From contig CANETM010000061.1 in NCBI GenBank assembly GCA_947441205.1, positions 1-8,767 on the forward strand: a stretch of 8,767 nucleotides of DNA, given 5' to 3'. Each line of letters opens with the position of its first letter. Positions within the stretch are counted from its first letter, which is position 1. A program made the translations under genes and the position numbers. The stretch comes from Bacteroidota bacterium (GTDB lineage: Bacteria; Bacteroidota; Bacteroidia; Chitinophagales; Chitinophagaceae). The notes under the pieces were generated by a model. That model had not been told where the DNA came from. It saw only the letters and a list, made by a program, of their open reading frames with translations, and did no database searches. Below are positions 1 through 7,137 of the stretch, piece after piece.

Positions 1-562
1 AGACGCCTTCAATAAAGGGGTGCAAAAAGCTAGTGGTACTATTGTTCATTTATTAAATTCAGGGGATTGTTATTTCGATGAAACTGTGTTAAATAAAGTC
101 CATACTTGCTTTAATAATCATCCCGCTACTCAATGGATAAGTGGCAATATATTTATGCATAGAAATGGAAGCTGGGTTACAGTTGGAGTGCCTTTTGATC
201 GCGACCAATTATATAAAGGAATGAGGTCCGTTTCACATCCTTCTTGGTTTTTGAGAAAAGAAGTGTATGACCGCGTTGGTGTTTTTTCATTGTCTATAAA
301 AATTGCTATGGATTATGATTTACTATGCCGACTTACTAATGAAAAGTATTTCTACTTAAATGAGACCATCGTTCGCTTTGATGATAAAGGGGTAAGTACA
401 ACACAATATGTAAAGTCATTGAAAGATAATATCAAAGTATTTGAATCTCATTTTGGGTTTTCTTTGAAATCAAGAATATGGCAAACCAGGTTAAAGCTTA
501 TTTTTTATTTAATGCAAACTGGTTTCGGTAAATGGCTTTATAAATTAAAGTCAACACATTAA
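1..562 (+). CDS. Family 2 glycosyltransferase, C-terminal part (runs off left edge)
   Basis: The reading frame is open from base 2, so the gene begins left of the window; the GTG at base 20 is internal, because conserved residues (DAFNKG, bases 2-19) precede it. About 186 residues are visible. The stretch from DAFNKG to LLNSGD (ending near base 67) matches the region of GT2 enzymes of the colanic-acid/WcaE-like type, where NSGD or NAGD takes the place of the usual DXD metal-binding motif. Further on, HPSWFLRK (about bases 236-259) and MDYDLLCRL (about 308-334) fit the conserved acceptor-side region with its probable catalytic Asp. The family is usually about 250 residues, so roughly 60-70 are missing on the left. 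The expected role is transfer of a sugar from a nucleotide-sugar donor during surface-polysaccharide assembly at the cytoplasmic face of the membrane. Donor and acceptor cannot be told. It converges with the next gene across 46 bp that show no clear terminator hairpin. Confidence 0.85.
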   Translation, partial: DAFNKGVQKASGTIVHLLNSGDCYFDETVLNKVHTCFNNHPATQWISGNIFMHRNGSWVTVGVPFDRDQLYKGMRSVSHPSWFLRKEVYDRVGVFSLSIKIAMDYDLLCRLTNEKYFYLNETIVRFDDKGVSTTQYVKSLKDNIKVFESHFGFSLKSRIWQTRLKLIFYLMQTGFGKWLYKLKSTH

Positions 563-608
563 TCGGTAACTTTTCTTACTAAATATTTAATTTCGAACGA
601 CAGCTTAT

Positions 609-1616
609 TTATTGATAAATGGGCTTGCTGTATAAGCGCTTGAATTGTAAAAAAAGCCAAGTCAGTAATTTACTTTTTTCAATCATAACAGCTATTCTAA
701 AGGAACGAATTGCATACGGATTATAATTAACACCCAACTCTTTTGCTTTAACTGATAATTTGCTGACTATTTCATTTATCGTTAAGCCTTGTCTAAAATG
801 TATGGGTGTTCTTAAAAGGCGGTGTGCTATGGACTTGGTGGTTTGCTCTAAAAATAGTCCCGCATTTTCGTTTATGACCTGCTTATAATTTATTGATATA
901 TTAGTCAATTTTGTTAAGTAGGAAACAAAAACCATTAAAGCATCCAATAATATTTTATCCTTTGAGGTTTTCGTGGTGGATGCATGAAGTCGAAAATTAA
1001 AACAGGTATCAGGTGAAGTGGCTAAATACTTTAACTCCATTAAATCAATCCATAATTGTAAGTCAGCATAAATTAAATTAGGGTAGTGAGTATCTATTCC
1101 ACCAATTTTAATATAGTCAGCAGTTTTAAATACATATCCTGTGGCCATGATGCTAATTTGATCTTTCAAGGACATGCTTAAATAATCAAATGAATTTAAT
1201 TTTTGAGGCAATGGCTTACACTTACTTATTATTTTTCCCATACTGTCAATGTATTCAAAATGGGTATGATATAAGCTTGCCTCAGGTTGTTCGTCGATTA
1301 ACTGATTAATGGTTGCTAAAAAATGGGGTTGCAAAATATCGTCATATCCTAAAATGGTCATGTATTCGCAATGGCTTGCGGTAAGAATCCTCGACCAGTT
1401 CTCTAAAATATTAAGTGTTCCTTTGTCCGTAACAACTTCAATTTTAGGATTATTTAACGCGTATATATAATCAATGGATCCGTCGTCATTACTTGTGTGA
1501 TCTGTTAAAACAATGATTTGGTAGTTGGAATATGTTTGTGCTAATACCGATTCAATGCAAGCTGATAAATAGTGCTTACCAGTTTTAAAAGGAATTATGA
1601 TTGAAAATGATCGCAT
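609..1616 (-). CDS. Family 2 glycosyltransferase (GT-A fold)
   Basis: The 335-residue protein opens with the classic GT2 N-terminus (SIIIPFKTGKHYLSACIESVLAQTY, residues 5-29; the first strand and helix of the nucleotide-binding fold), followed by IIVLTDHTSNDDGS (34-47). ENWSR (72-76) precedes the metal-binding region GYDD (90-93), where D92/D93 stand at the DXD position. The C-terminal 130 residues are mostly helical and basic and match nothing I recognise; they lack a clear membrane helix. It probably transfers a sugar onto a lipid-linked glycan in the cytoplasm. It stands alone on the minus strand between two plus-strand genes, so it is not in an operon with either neighbour. The ATG at 1616 is chosen because it directly precedes the first beta strand. 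The leader carries a TTATCTTGTA-type motif (see 1630-1644). Donor specificity is unknown. Confidence 0.88.
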   Translation of the reverse strand: MRSFSIIIPFKTGKHYLSACIESVLAQTYSNYQIIVLTDHTSNDDGSIDYIYALNNPKIEVVTDKGTLNILENWSRILTASHCEYMTILGYDDILQPHFLATINQLIDEQPEASLYHTHFEYIDSMGKIISKCKPLPQKLNSFDYLSMSLKDQISIMATGYVFKTADYIKIGGIDTHYPNLIYADLQLWIDLMELKYLATSPDTCFNFRLHASTTKTSKDKILLDALMVFVSYLTKLTNISINYKQVINENAGLFLEQTTKSIAHRLLRTPIHFRQGLTINEIVSKLSVKAKELGVNYNPYAIRSFRIAVMIEKSKLLTWLFLQFKRLYSKPIYQ

Positions 1617-1629
1617 TGTGCCATGATAT

Positions 1630-1644
1630 ATTACTACAAGATAA
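1630..1644 (-). promoter_or_regulatory. Possible promoter element TTATCTTGTAGTAAT
   Basis: On the minus strand this reads TTATCTTGTAGTAAT, with its TATCTTG core ending 20 bases before the glycosyltransferase ATG at 1616. Nearly the same string (one extra A) lies at a similar distance before the small membrane protein gene at 7146. TATCTTG is one T short of the Bacteroidota -7 consensus TAnnTTTG. No TTG is seen at the -33 position, so the assignment is weak. Confidence 0.3.
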
Positions 1645-1697
1645 ATATTTATGTTGAAATTGAGCTAAATTCGTGGCTACTAAAATGCAAATAACAA

Positions 1698-2540
1698 ATG
1701 GTTGGCGTTGTAATATTATATCATCCTGACGCTGTTGTTTTAATTGAAAACATTAAAACCTACATCAATCTACTTGATACATTATTGGTATATGATAATA
1801 CTGAAAATTTCAGTTCGGAATTAGAAGCCGCTGTTGGTGCAATAAGTGACAAGATTATATATAAGCATTTCGGACAAAATCAGGGAATTGCTAAAAGGTT
1901 GAATCAAGCCATTGATTATGCGGTTCAAAAAGGTGAGAATCGTTTATTAATGATGGATCAGGATTCATCTTTCAATGACGGAGACATTAATAAATATCTA
2001 GGGTATATAAGTGAAAACAAAATAGAGAGGGTTGCTCAATTTGGCGTTAACTGCCAACCAGAATTTACGCCTATTTCAAATACCCCAGAAAAAGCAATTA
2101 GTTTAATTACTTCAGGCTCAGTTTTAGCCATTGATTGCATTCAACAAATAGGCATGTTCGATGAAAATTTATTTATAGATTTTGTGGATACTGAGTTTAG
2201 CCATCGAATTACAAATAGGGGGTATGTAAATTTACAGTTCACCAATATTGTATTAAAACACAGCATTGGAACGAGGGTAGAAGGAAGGTCATTAGTTACT
2301 TTTAAAAAGTCACTAAGAATTATACATAGTCCAATTAGAGTATACTATATTATACGTAATGGTTTGTATTTGCTTTTTAGAAATAAAGAATGTACAAGCG
2401 TTCAAAAAAAGGATCTTAAAAGAACCTTGATGGTTGTAAAAAATGACTTTATCTATAATCCCCAAATATTTAAAGTATATAAATATGCTTTATTAGGAGT
2501 TTGGGACTTTTTGACAAAGAAAATGGGAAAATTTAAATAA
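1698..2540 (+). CDS. Rhamnosyltransferase-like family 2 glycosyltransferase
   Basis: The 280-residue protein begins VGVVILYHPD (2-11), then NIKTYI (18-23) and LLVYDNTEN (29-37), the start typical of the RfbF/WbbL-type rhamnosyltransferase group, whose members usually run to about 280-300 residues. GQNQGIAKRLNQAI (59-72) leads into MMDQDS (85-90), the DQDS form of the metal-binding motif that marks this group. TSGS (138-141) and FIDFVDTEF (159-167) form the acceptor-side region with the probable catalytic acid. The inferred role is addition of a rhamnose or similar deoxysugar from a dTDP-sugar to a growing O-chain or capsule repeat in the cytoplasm; the specificity comes from family resemblance only. 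No rhamnose synthesis genes (rmlABCD) lie in the window. The ATG at 1698 directly precedes the conserved beta strand; an ATG at 1685 is in another frame. The FkbM gene follows after 6 bp, so the two are likely one transcript. Confidence 0.83.
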   Translation: MVGVVILYHPDAVVLIENIKTYINLLDTLLVYDNTENFSSELEAAVGAISDKIIYKHFGQNQGIAKRLNQAIDYAVQKGENRLLMMDQDSSFNDGDINKYLGYISENKIERVAQFGVNCQPEFTPISNTPEKAISLITSGSVLAIDCIQQIGMFDENLFIDFVDTEFSHRITNRGYVNLQFTNIVLKHSIGTRVEGRSLVTFKKSLRIIHSPIRVYYIIRNGLYLLFRNKECTSVQKKDLKRTLMVVKNDFIYNPQIFKVYKYALLGVWDFLTKKMGKFK

Positions 2541-2546
2541 TTTATT

Positions 2547-3506
2547 ATGAGTACAATTAGAATTTCTAAAAAAGCGCTATTTTTCTTTTTTTATTTAGCT
2601 AAGTATAGATCAATCAATCTTGCATATTTATTTTCATATTTTAATGTAAGTGAAAAAGACGTAGAAGGTTTGAAATTTAAAAATGGTTTATTAGAAGTGA
2701 TTAATAATGGCAATAAAATTTCAATATCACATTTGCCAACATTTGGTTTTTCAATGACTATGTTAATCAGATTGTTAAAGAGTAACCGCATTAAAATTTT
2801 GGACTGTCAATCATCTTTTTTTATTGCTCAAACAGGTGATATGACATTTAAAGTACAGTCACTTTCAAATATGGCAGTACTTTATGAAATTTTTGTAGAA
2901 GATATCTATTCATTTGCTACATCAAAAAAAGATTTAATTGTTGTGGATATTGGAATGAATGTTGGCCTTGCATCAATGTATTTCGCTTCAAAATCAAATG
3001 TACTTCATGTTTATGGATATGAACCTTTCCCGGAAACCTATCATGAAGCAACTTCTAATTTTTCTTTAAACCCTAATATTTTTGAAAAAGTTTCTTTAAT
3101 AAATGCAGGCGTGAGTGACATCTCTGAATTTAGGAAAATTTATCTTTTTGAAAGTGGTTTATTATCAGCTTCAACAATTGATACTATAAATCATTACGGG
3201 AAAATTAAAGACACATTCGTAGAAGTTAAACTTATTTCAATAAAAAGCGTTTTGGATATGGTGAAATTAAATCATCCAAATAAACCAATTTTAATGAAAA
3301 TTGATTGTGAAGGCGAAGAGTATGCCATTTTTGAGGCCTTAAAAAATTCAGATTATTTCAATAATGTTGATTGCATTATGGTAGAATGGCATGAAAATGG
3401 CTATTGCAATATAGAATCAATTTTGTTGAATAACCAATTTCAAATATATCACAAATATCATGTGAGTGAAAATAGTGGGATGATTTATGCGTATAAATCA
3501 TTTTAA
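2547..3506 (+). CDS. FkbM family SAM-dependent methyltransferase
   Basis: The 319-residue protein has the FkbM methyltransferase core. The SAM-binding motif I is VVDIGMNVG (132-140), the acidic end of strand 2 is YGYEPFP (156-162), and the family signature is KIDCEGEE (251-258), followed by VEWHE (279-283). FkbM-type enzymes O-methylate hydroxyls, often on sugars. The first 110 residues lack a motif I know and carry a hydrophobic, Phe-rich start (residues 10-33), more like a buried or membrane-touching helix than a cleavable signal. It begins 6 bp after the rhamnosyltransferase-like gene, so methylation of the sugar that enzyme adds is a reasonable inference. The gene is very AT-rich: two 60-base stretches that I counted (2641-2700 and 3061-3120) have 15 and 17 G+C, against 23-25 in stretches counted from the transporter and YfhO genes, though another YfhO stretch had only 18. 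That hints at, but does not prove, horizontal acquisition. Confidence 0.87.
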   Translation: MSTIRISKKALFFFFYLAKYRSINLAYLFSYFNVSEKDVEGLKFKNGLLEVINNGNKISISHLPTFGFSMTMLIRLLKSNRIKILDCQSSFFIAQTGDMTFKVQSLSNMAVLYEIFVEDIYSFATSKKDLIVVDIGMNVGLASMYFASKSNVLHVYGYEPFPETYHEATSNFSLNPNIFEKVSLINAGVSDISEFRKIYLFESGLLSASTIDTINHYGKIKDTFVEVKLISIKSVLDMVKLNHPNKPILMKIDCEGEEYAIFEALKNSDYFNNVDCIMVEWHENGYCNIESILLNNQFQIYHKYHVSENSGMIYAYKSF

Positions 3507-3553
3507 TCAGCAGGTATTTCAGAAATTAGTTTTTAAAGTTTAACTCCATCACT

Positions 3554-3652
3554 TTATTTGCAAAAATGTCTTTCGTATACATTAAAATAATGATTGAATT
3601 TATTGATTAATCTTTTATCGTTGTTTTCAAAATAGTTGCGCAACTGATTCAT
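3554..3652 (-). pseudogene. Remnant of a class I SAM methyltransferase (N-terminal 32 codons)
   Basis: On the minus strand an ATG at 3652 opens a 32-codon frame that ends in TAA at 3554-3556. Its peptide begins MNQLRNYFENNDKRLINKF and continues to HYFNVYERHFCK. From memory, the pattern of LI-K, then HYF-(I/V)YERHF, is the conserved N-terminus of a group of sugar-region class I SAM-dependent methyltransferases of about 230-280 residues, in which a motif I of the type (V/L)LEIGV--GGS follows shortly after. Here the frame stops before that motif. A +2 shift after HF gives a short open stretch containing NKVMELNF, which may be a decayed continuation. The fragment lies 31 bp downstream of the minus-strand glycosyltransferase, so it probably was the third gene of that operon and lost its body when the FkbM-side DNA was joined here. 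It could instead be a chance ORF; the family match is recalled, not searched. Confidence 0.5.
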
Positions 3653-3683
3653 TTTATTATCTTTTTAATTTCAATTAGATGAT

Positions 3684-4583
3684 TTATAGTAAACCTTTTA
3701 AGGCATCAATTCTAAATTTTATGACAGGCCAGCTTTTTGCAGGATTCCCTTGTATAGCATATTTTAAACCTAAAATAAAGGATGCAGCTAACTTAAATAA
3801 ATATTCTACAACTTTATAAATATAGCTGTTATTAGATATTGCTTTAGTTCTTGCTTTTTCACCTCGACCTATGCCACTTGCTACGCGATACATATATTCG
3901 CTAGTTAACTTTTTAACTTCCACAACATGGTATACACAAATACTAGGGTCATAATAAATTTTATGCCCAAGGCTCATGATTTTATAAAACAGTTCCTTGC
4001 CTTCGCCACCTATTCGTAAAGTACCAACAACTCCAGGTAAGGAGGTATTAAATCCTCCAATTTGTTCATAAACATCTTTCTTCACAATCATATTGGATTC
4101 TAAAGGATACTTTCCATTTTCAAATGCACAAGCAACGGGTGCGTAATCAAAATTGCCTACTAAGGATGAAACATAGTGACTGATCCAATTAGGTTCTGAA
4201 GGAATATATTTTGGAATAATCCTACCGCCGAATCCTACCACAAAAGGTTGGTCTTGTATATGTCTTATAATATTTTGAACATAATGTTCAGTAGCTACTG
4301 CATCATCATCCATAAAACAAAGCCATGCACCATTTGCTAATTTTGACCCAGTATTGCGCGCGTAGGAAGCCCCTTGTTGCTTTTCGGTGGTATAGGTAAA
4401 GTTGCCCAATGGGTGAGTATCGCGCCAATTTTGAAATACCTCACTAGTATTATCGGTTGAATTATTGTCAACAATGATTGCTTCAAATGAAGCTAACCCA
4501 CTGGATTGTTTATATAAGCTAGTAAGCGCATCCCCAATATAGGAAGCCCTATTATAGCTACATATGACAATACTTAAAATCAT
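3684..4583 (-). CDS. Family 2 glycosyltransferase, coupled to the YfhO-family gene
   Basis: The 299-residue protein has a complete GT2 domain: LSIVICSYNRASYIGDAL (3-20), IIVDNNSTDNT (36-46), GASYARNTGS (71-80) and the metal-binding FMDDDA (90-95) with D92-D94. GGEGKELFYKI (192-202) sits where related enzymes carry an ED or EE acid pair; here E194 and E197 are the available acids. YYDPSICVYHVV (210-221) is typical of the same subgroup. A hydrophobic stretch near residues 258-275 may touch the membrane but does not look like the paired C-terminal helices of CsbB/GtrB-type enzymes. The start ATG shares its first base with the preceding gene's stop codon (TAATG), so it is almost surely co-transcribed and perhaps translationally coupled. 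AAAGG lies 6 bases before the ATG, one of the few Shine-Dalgarno-like sequences here. The role is probably a polysaccharide or lipid-linked sugar transfer; substrate unknown. Confidence 0.88.
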   Translation of the reverse strand: MILSIVICSYNRASYIGDALTSLYKQSSGLASFEAIIVDNNSTDNTSEVFQNWRDTHPLGNFTYTTEKQQGASYARNTGSKLANGAWLCFMDDDAVATEHYVQNIIRHIQDQPFVVGFGGRIIPKYIPSEPNWISHYVSSLVGNFDYAPVACAFENGKYPLESNMIVKKDVYEQIGGFNTSLPGVVGTLRIGGEGKELFYKIMSLGHKIYYDPSICVYHVVEVKKLTSEYMYRVASGIGRGEKARTKAISNNSYIYKVVEYLFKLAASFILGLKYAIQGNPAKSWPVIKFRIDALKGLL

Positions 4584-4585
4584 TA
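4581..4585 (-). other. TAATG stop-start overlap
   Basis: On the minus strand the stop codon TAA of the YfhO-family gene (4583-4585) and the ATG of the glycosyltransferase (4581-4583) share one base. Such overlaps usually mean one transcript and allow terminating ribosomes to restart. Confidence 0.9.
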
Positions 4586-7066
4586 GTTGCCTTTATTTTT
4601 AAATACAAATGGGCTTATGATTAATCCAATGATGGATATCCATAACAATACCGAACTTGTTGAACTTGCCATTTGTGCTGATGAAATGGAACTTGGTTTA
4701 AATTCAAATCTTATATCATGTTGGCCACTTGGGATTACCAATCCTCTTAAAACATAATTTGCTTTAATGATGGGTGTTTCCTTATTGTCGATATATGCTT
4801 TCCAACCTAATTTGTAATATACCTCACTGAAAATAGCCAATTGTTTTACCTGCGCATTGCTTTTATAATTAACAACATCATTGTTGTTATTGATTAGTTG
4901 AATGCTTGCAGTACTATCATATTGAATGTCGTTCAAGTCTGTGAGCTTATCCTTTTCTTCAATGACTGCTGTGTCCTTTGGATTGAAATAGGTAAGATGC
5001 TTCATTACTTCAGCTGGTCCTTTTTTGATTTCAACACCTTTTACAAACCATGCGTTTCCTAATGCATCTGGATTTGGAATGGTATCTCTTGACATGTCAC
5101 CTGAAATAATATATTTAGTGTTCATCATGTTCAAGGTAGGTAAGCAATTTGGAAAATTATACCATTGATTCTCAATAAGGTCTTGATATATACTCAATTT
5201 AGCTGGGTTATATCCGCCCACTGAATTATGATGATAAGCGACTATAGCACCTGCATTGAATGAACTTTGAACACCAGAACGAATATCAAAAGCACGATAA
5301 GTACTTTTATCATTATCTAATGCGATGTCTAAAGGAGTTTTTGTAAACGCGTTATCATTTTCAACTGCTTCTATAAAACTATCTGAATTTAAATACTTAA
5401 CATTTAATTGAAATAAATCAAATAAAGTAATGACTCCTAGGGCGCCTAAAAGAATAGACTGATTAATTATTTTCTTGAATGATATAAATAATAATACTCC
5501 AATCACCACTAAGTACATTATTGCATGTAATAAGTCGCTTTCGATTAATGATTTTCTGTCCGTAGCAATTGCATTTACTAAATCATTGGCAGGTGCTTGG
5601 AAAGCTGCTTTTTGGTTTGGATCTGGAAGGCTTGAAATGGTCGTCAATAATTGCTTTTCATTTTCGCTTCTAAAATCGCTACTCATGTATATATAAATAA
5701 CTGATGCAAAAATCACGCCTAATACAATAAAACTTGGTTTATATTTATTAAATACTTGTTTCCAATTTGTCTCTTCTGATAATGCTTTCATCCCGTATAA
5801 TGACATGATGCCAATTAATAAAGTAGGCAATACAATTATCATACTTGGTGCTCTAAATTTATTGTAAAATGGAAGATGCTCAAGCATAAAACTATTAAAT
5901 GCAATAAAGTAAGATCCCGCAGCAAGTAGTAATGAAAATATAATGGCTCCCGTAATCCAAAAGCGATGTTCATTTGATTTTACACTTAATCCCATAATTG
6001 CAAATAAACAAATTATGATACCGACATAAGGAGGGCCAGCTGTAAATCCAATACCTCCCCAATAAAATTGTAAGAAGGATTGTAATTGCTGTCCAACTTG
6101 AGGCTGCATTTGTTGCAATACTTCAATTGCTTTTGATTTTGTAGGGTCAATTGCGTTTGGATCACTTGAACCCCCATAAATATTAGGGAACATCATGACC
6201 AATGGTTCAGATAAAAACATACTATAACTTAATGCATAATCTTTATTTAAACCAGTTGAAGTTGTTTTACTGTCTTTTGTTGTTAAGGCGCTACCTCCAC
6301 GGATGGATTCTTTTCCGTATTCATAAGTGCTTATCAACATGGGTGCGTTTACTGCCAAGCCCATGATACCTGCAATAAGTCCAAGTCCTAAAGTTTTTAA
6401 AATGTGGTTATATTCTTTTGCTTTAATCCAAACGATTAAAAAATATATCGACATAAAGGCAATGATAATAATACCATAGTAAGTGATTTGCAAGTGATTA
6501 GCTTGTACAAATAATGCAGTTGAGATGGCTGTTAATATAGATCCTACTATATATTTTTTTCTAAATAATAATAAAATGGAAGCTAAGAAAAAAGGAAGGT
6601 ATGCGATAGCATGCATTTTTGTGATGTGACCCACAATAACGATGATAGGGTTGTAAGTAGCGTAGCTATAGGCTAATGCACCTATTACGGATAAGATTGT
6701 ATTGAATCCCAAAACCTGTGCAAGAAAATAAAAACAGATGCTAGCTAAAAAAAACAAACCAATGGGCTCTGGTAAATTCAATGTAAATAAATGATCAAGT
6801 TGTCCAATGGAAAAATTATTTCCAGGTACACCCGTAATTTGGTAGGCAGGCATTCCTCCAAACATGTTATTAATCCACAATGGCGTTTGGCCATTAACTT
6901 CTTTATAAGCTAAGGCATTTTGTGCCATACCTTTCCATTGCGTAATATCAGACTGTTGAAGCACTTTGCCTTCAATAGCAGGTTTGCAATAAATAATAGC
7001 AACTATTGCAAAAATTGCGATAGCAATTAAATGAGGGAGCGCCGTCTTGAATAGGTTCTTTACCAT
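4583..7066 (-). CDS. YfhO family polytopic membrane protein (probable GT-C-type transferase)
   Basis: The 827-residue protein has a hydrophobic start (residues 11-27), then a soluble loop with KVLQQSDITQW (34-44), in which D40 sits where GT-C enzymes keep a catalytic Asp in the first outer loop. NNMFGGMPAYQ (66-76) is typical of Bacteroidota YfhO-like proteins. About eleven to thirteen membrane segments follow to residue 530, including stretches near 103-118, 125-147, 152-168, 173-187, 196-214, 224-242, 346-361, 370-389, 408-424, 445-461 and 513-530, with a short one near 537-552. FYNKFRAPSM (400-409) is a conserved loop. Residues 555-795 form an outer domain ending in YYKLGWKAYID (750-760) and ANYVLRGL (769-776); a last helix spans about 804-822. 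In Bacillus subtilis YfhO helps glycosylate lipoteichoic acid, probably from a polyprenyl-phosphate sugar; Gram-negative members are largely untested. Outer-face sugar transfer is inferred. Transcription may start from the -7 box at 7085-7092. Confidence 0.87.
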   Translation of the reverse strand: MVKNLFKTALPHLIAIAIFAIVAIIYCKPAIEGKVLQQSDITQWKGMAQNALAYKEVNGQTPLWINNMFGGMPAYQITGVPGNNFSIGQLDHLFTLNLPEPIGLFFLASICFYFLAQVLGFNTILSVIGALAYSYATYNPIIVIVGHITKMHAIAYLPFFLASILLLFRKKYIVGSILTAISTALFVQANHLQITYYGIIIIAFMSIYFLIVWIKAKEYNHILKTLGLGLIAGIMGLAVNAPMLISTYEYGKESIRGGSALTTKDSKTTSTGLNKDYALSYSMFLSEPLVMMFPNIYGGSSDPNAIDPTKSKAIEVLQQMQPQVGQQLQSFLQFYWGGIGFTAGPPYVGIIICLFAIMGLSVKSNEHRFWITGAIIFSLLLAAGSYFIAFNSFMLEHLPFYNKFRAPSMIIVLPTLLIGIMSLYGMKALSEETNWKQVFNKYKPSFIVLGVIFASVIYIYMSSDFRSENEKQLLTTISSLPDPNQKAAFQAPANDLVNAIATDRKSLIESDLLHAIMYLVVIGVLLFISFKKIINQSILLGALGVITLFDLFQLNVKYLNSDSFIEAVENDNAFTKTPLDIALDNDKSTYRAFDIRSGVQSSFNAGAIVAYHHNSVGGYNPAKLSIYQDLIENQWYNFPNCLPTLNMMNTKYIISGDMSRDTIPNPDALGNAWFVKGVEIKKGPAEVMKHLTYFNPKDTAVIEEKDKLTDLNDIQYDSTASIQLINNNNDVVNYKSNAQVKQLAIFSEVYYKLGWKAYIDNKETPIIKANYVLRGLVIPSGQHDIRFEFKPSSISSAQMASSTSSVLLWISIIGLIISPFVFKNKGN

Positions 7067-7084
7067 ACAAATAAATTATAGTGA

Positions 7085-7092
7085 CAAACCTA
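7085..7092 (-). promoter_or_regulatory. Candidate -7 promoter box TAGGTTTG for the YfhO-family gene
   Basis: The minus strand reads TAGGTTTG, an exact fit to the Bacteroidota -7 consensus TAnnTTTG, 18 bases before the ATG at 7066. Transcription would begin about a dozen bases before that ATG, giving a very short leader. No TTG is seen 19-21 bases further upstream, so the -33 half is weak. Confidence 0.4.
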
Positions 7093-7097
7093 CGATT

Positions 7098-7110
7098 AAA
7101 AAGGCTTTTT
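7098..7110. repeat. 13-bp near-perfect palindrome AAAAAGGCTTTTT
   Basis: AAAAAG and CTTTTT pair around a central G, in the 79-bp divergent spacer between the YfhO-family gene and the small membrane protein gene. It lies just upstream of the candidate -7 box for the minus-strand gene, where an operator could sit. In DNA this AT-rich it may be chance. Confidence 0.25.
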
Positions 7111-7121
7111 ACGTAATTTTC

Positions 7122-7137
7122 TTATCTTGTAAGTAAT
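7122..7137 (+). promoter_or_regulatory. Possible promoter element TTATCTTGTAAGTAAT
   Basis: TTATCTTGTAAGTAAT lies just before the small membrane protein gene; its TATCTTG core ends 16 bases before the ATG at 7146. It matches the element before the glycosyltransferase at 1616 except for one extra A. TATCTTG is one T short of the TAnnTTTG -7 box and there is no clear -33 TTG, so this is a tentative promoter. Confidence 0.3.

Noticed and set aside
20..22. GTG as a true start for the first glycosyltransferase
   Set aside because: The frame is open to the left edge and encodes the conserved DAFNKG immediately before, so the gene starts outside the window.
563..608. Rho-independent terminator between the convergent first two genes
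   Set aside because: No GC-rich inverted repeat followed by a T run is present on either strand; the same holds for 8245-8277.
2591..2791. 66-codon minus-strand ORF
   Set aside because: It lies wholly inside the FkbM methyltransferase gene, antisense to it, and its peptide shows no motif; the plus-strand gene is clearly the real one.
3524..3541. Hairpin AGTTTTTAAAGTTTAACT after the FkbM gene
   Set aside because: Only the outer AGTT/AACT pairs, too weak to call a terminator or an insertion-sequence end.
5475..5696. 73-codon plus-strand ORF
   Set aside because: It is antisense within the YfhO-family gene, over a loop and helix region, with no recognisable protein.
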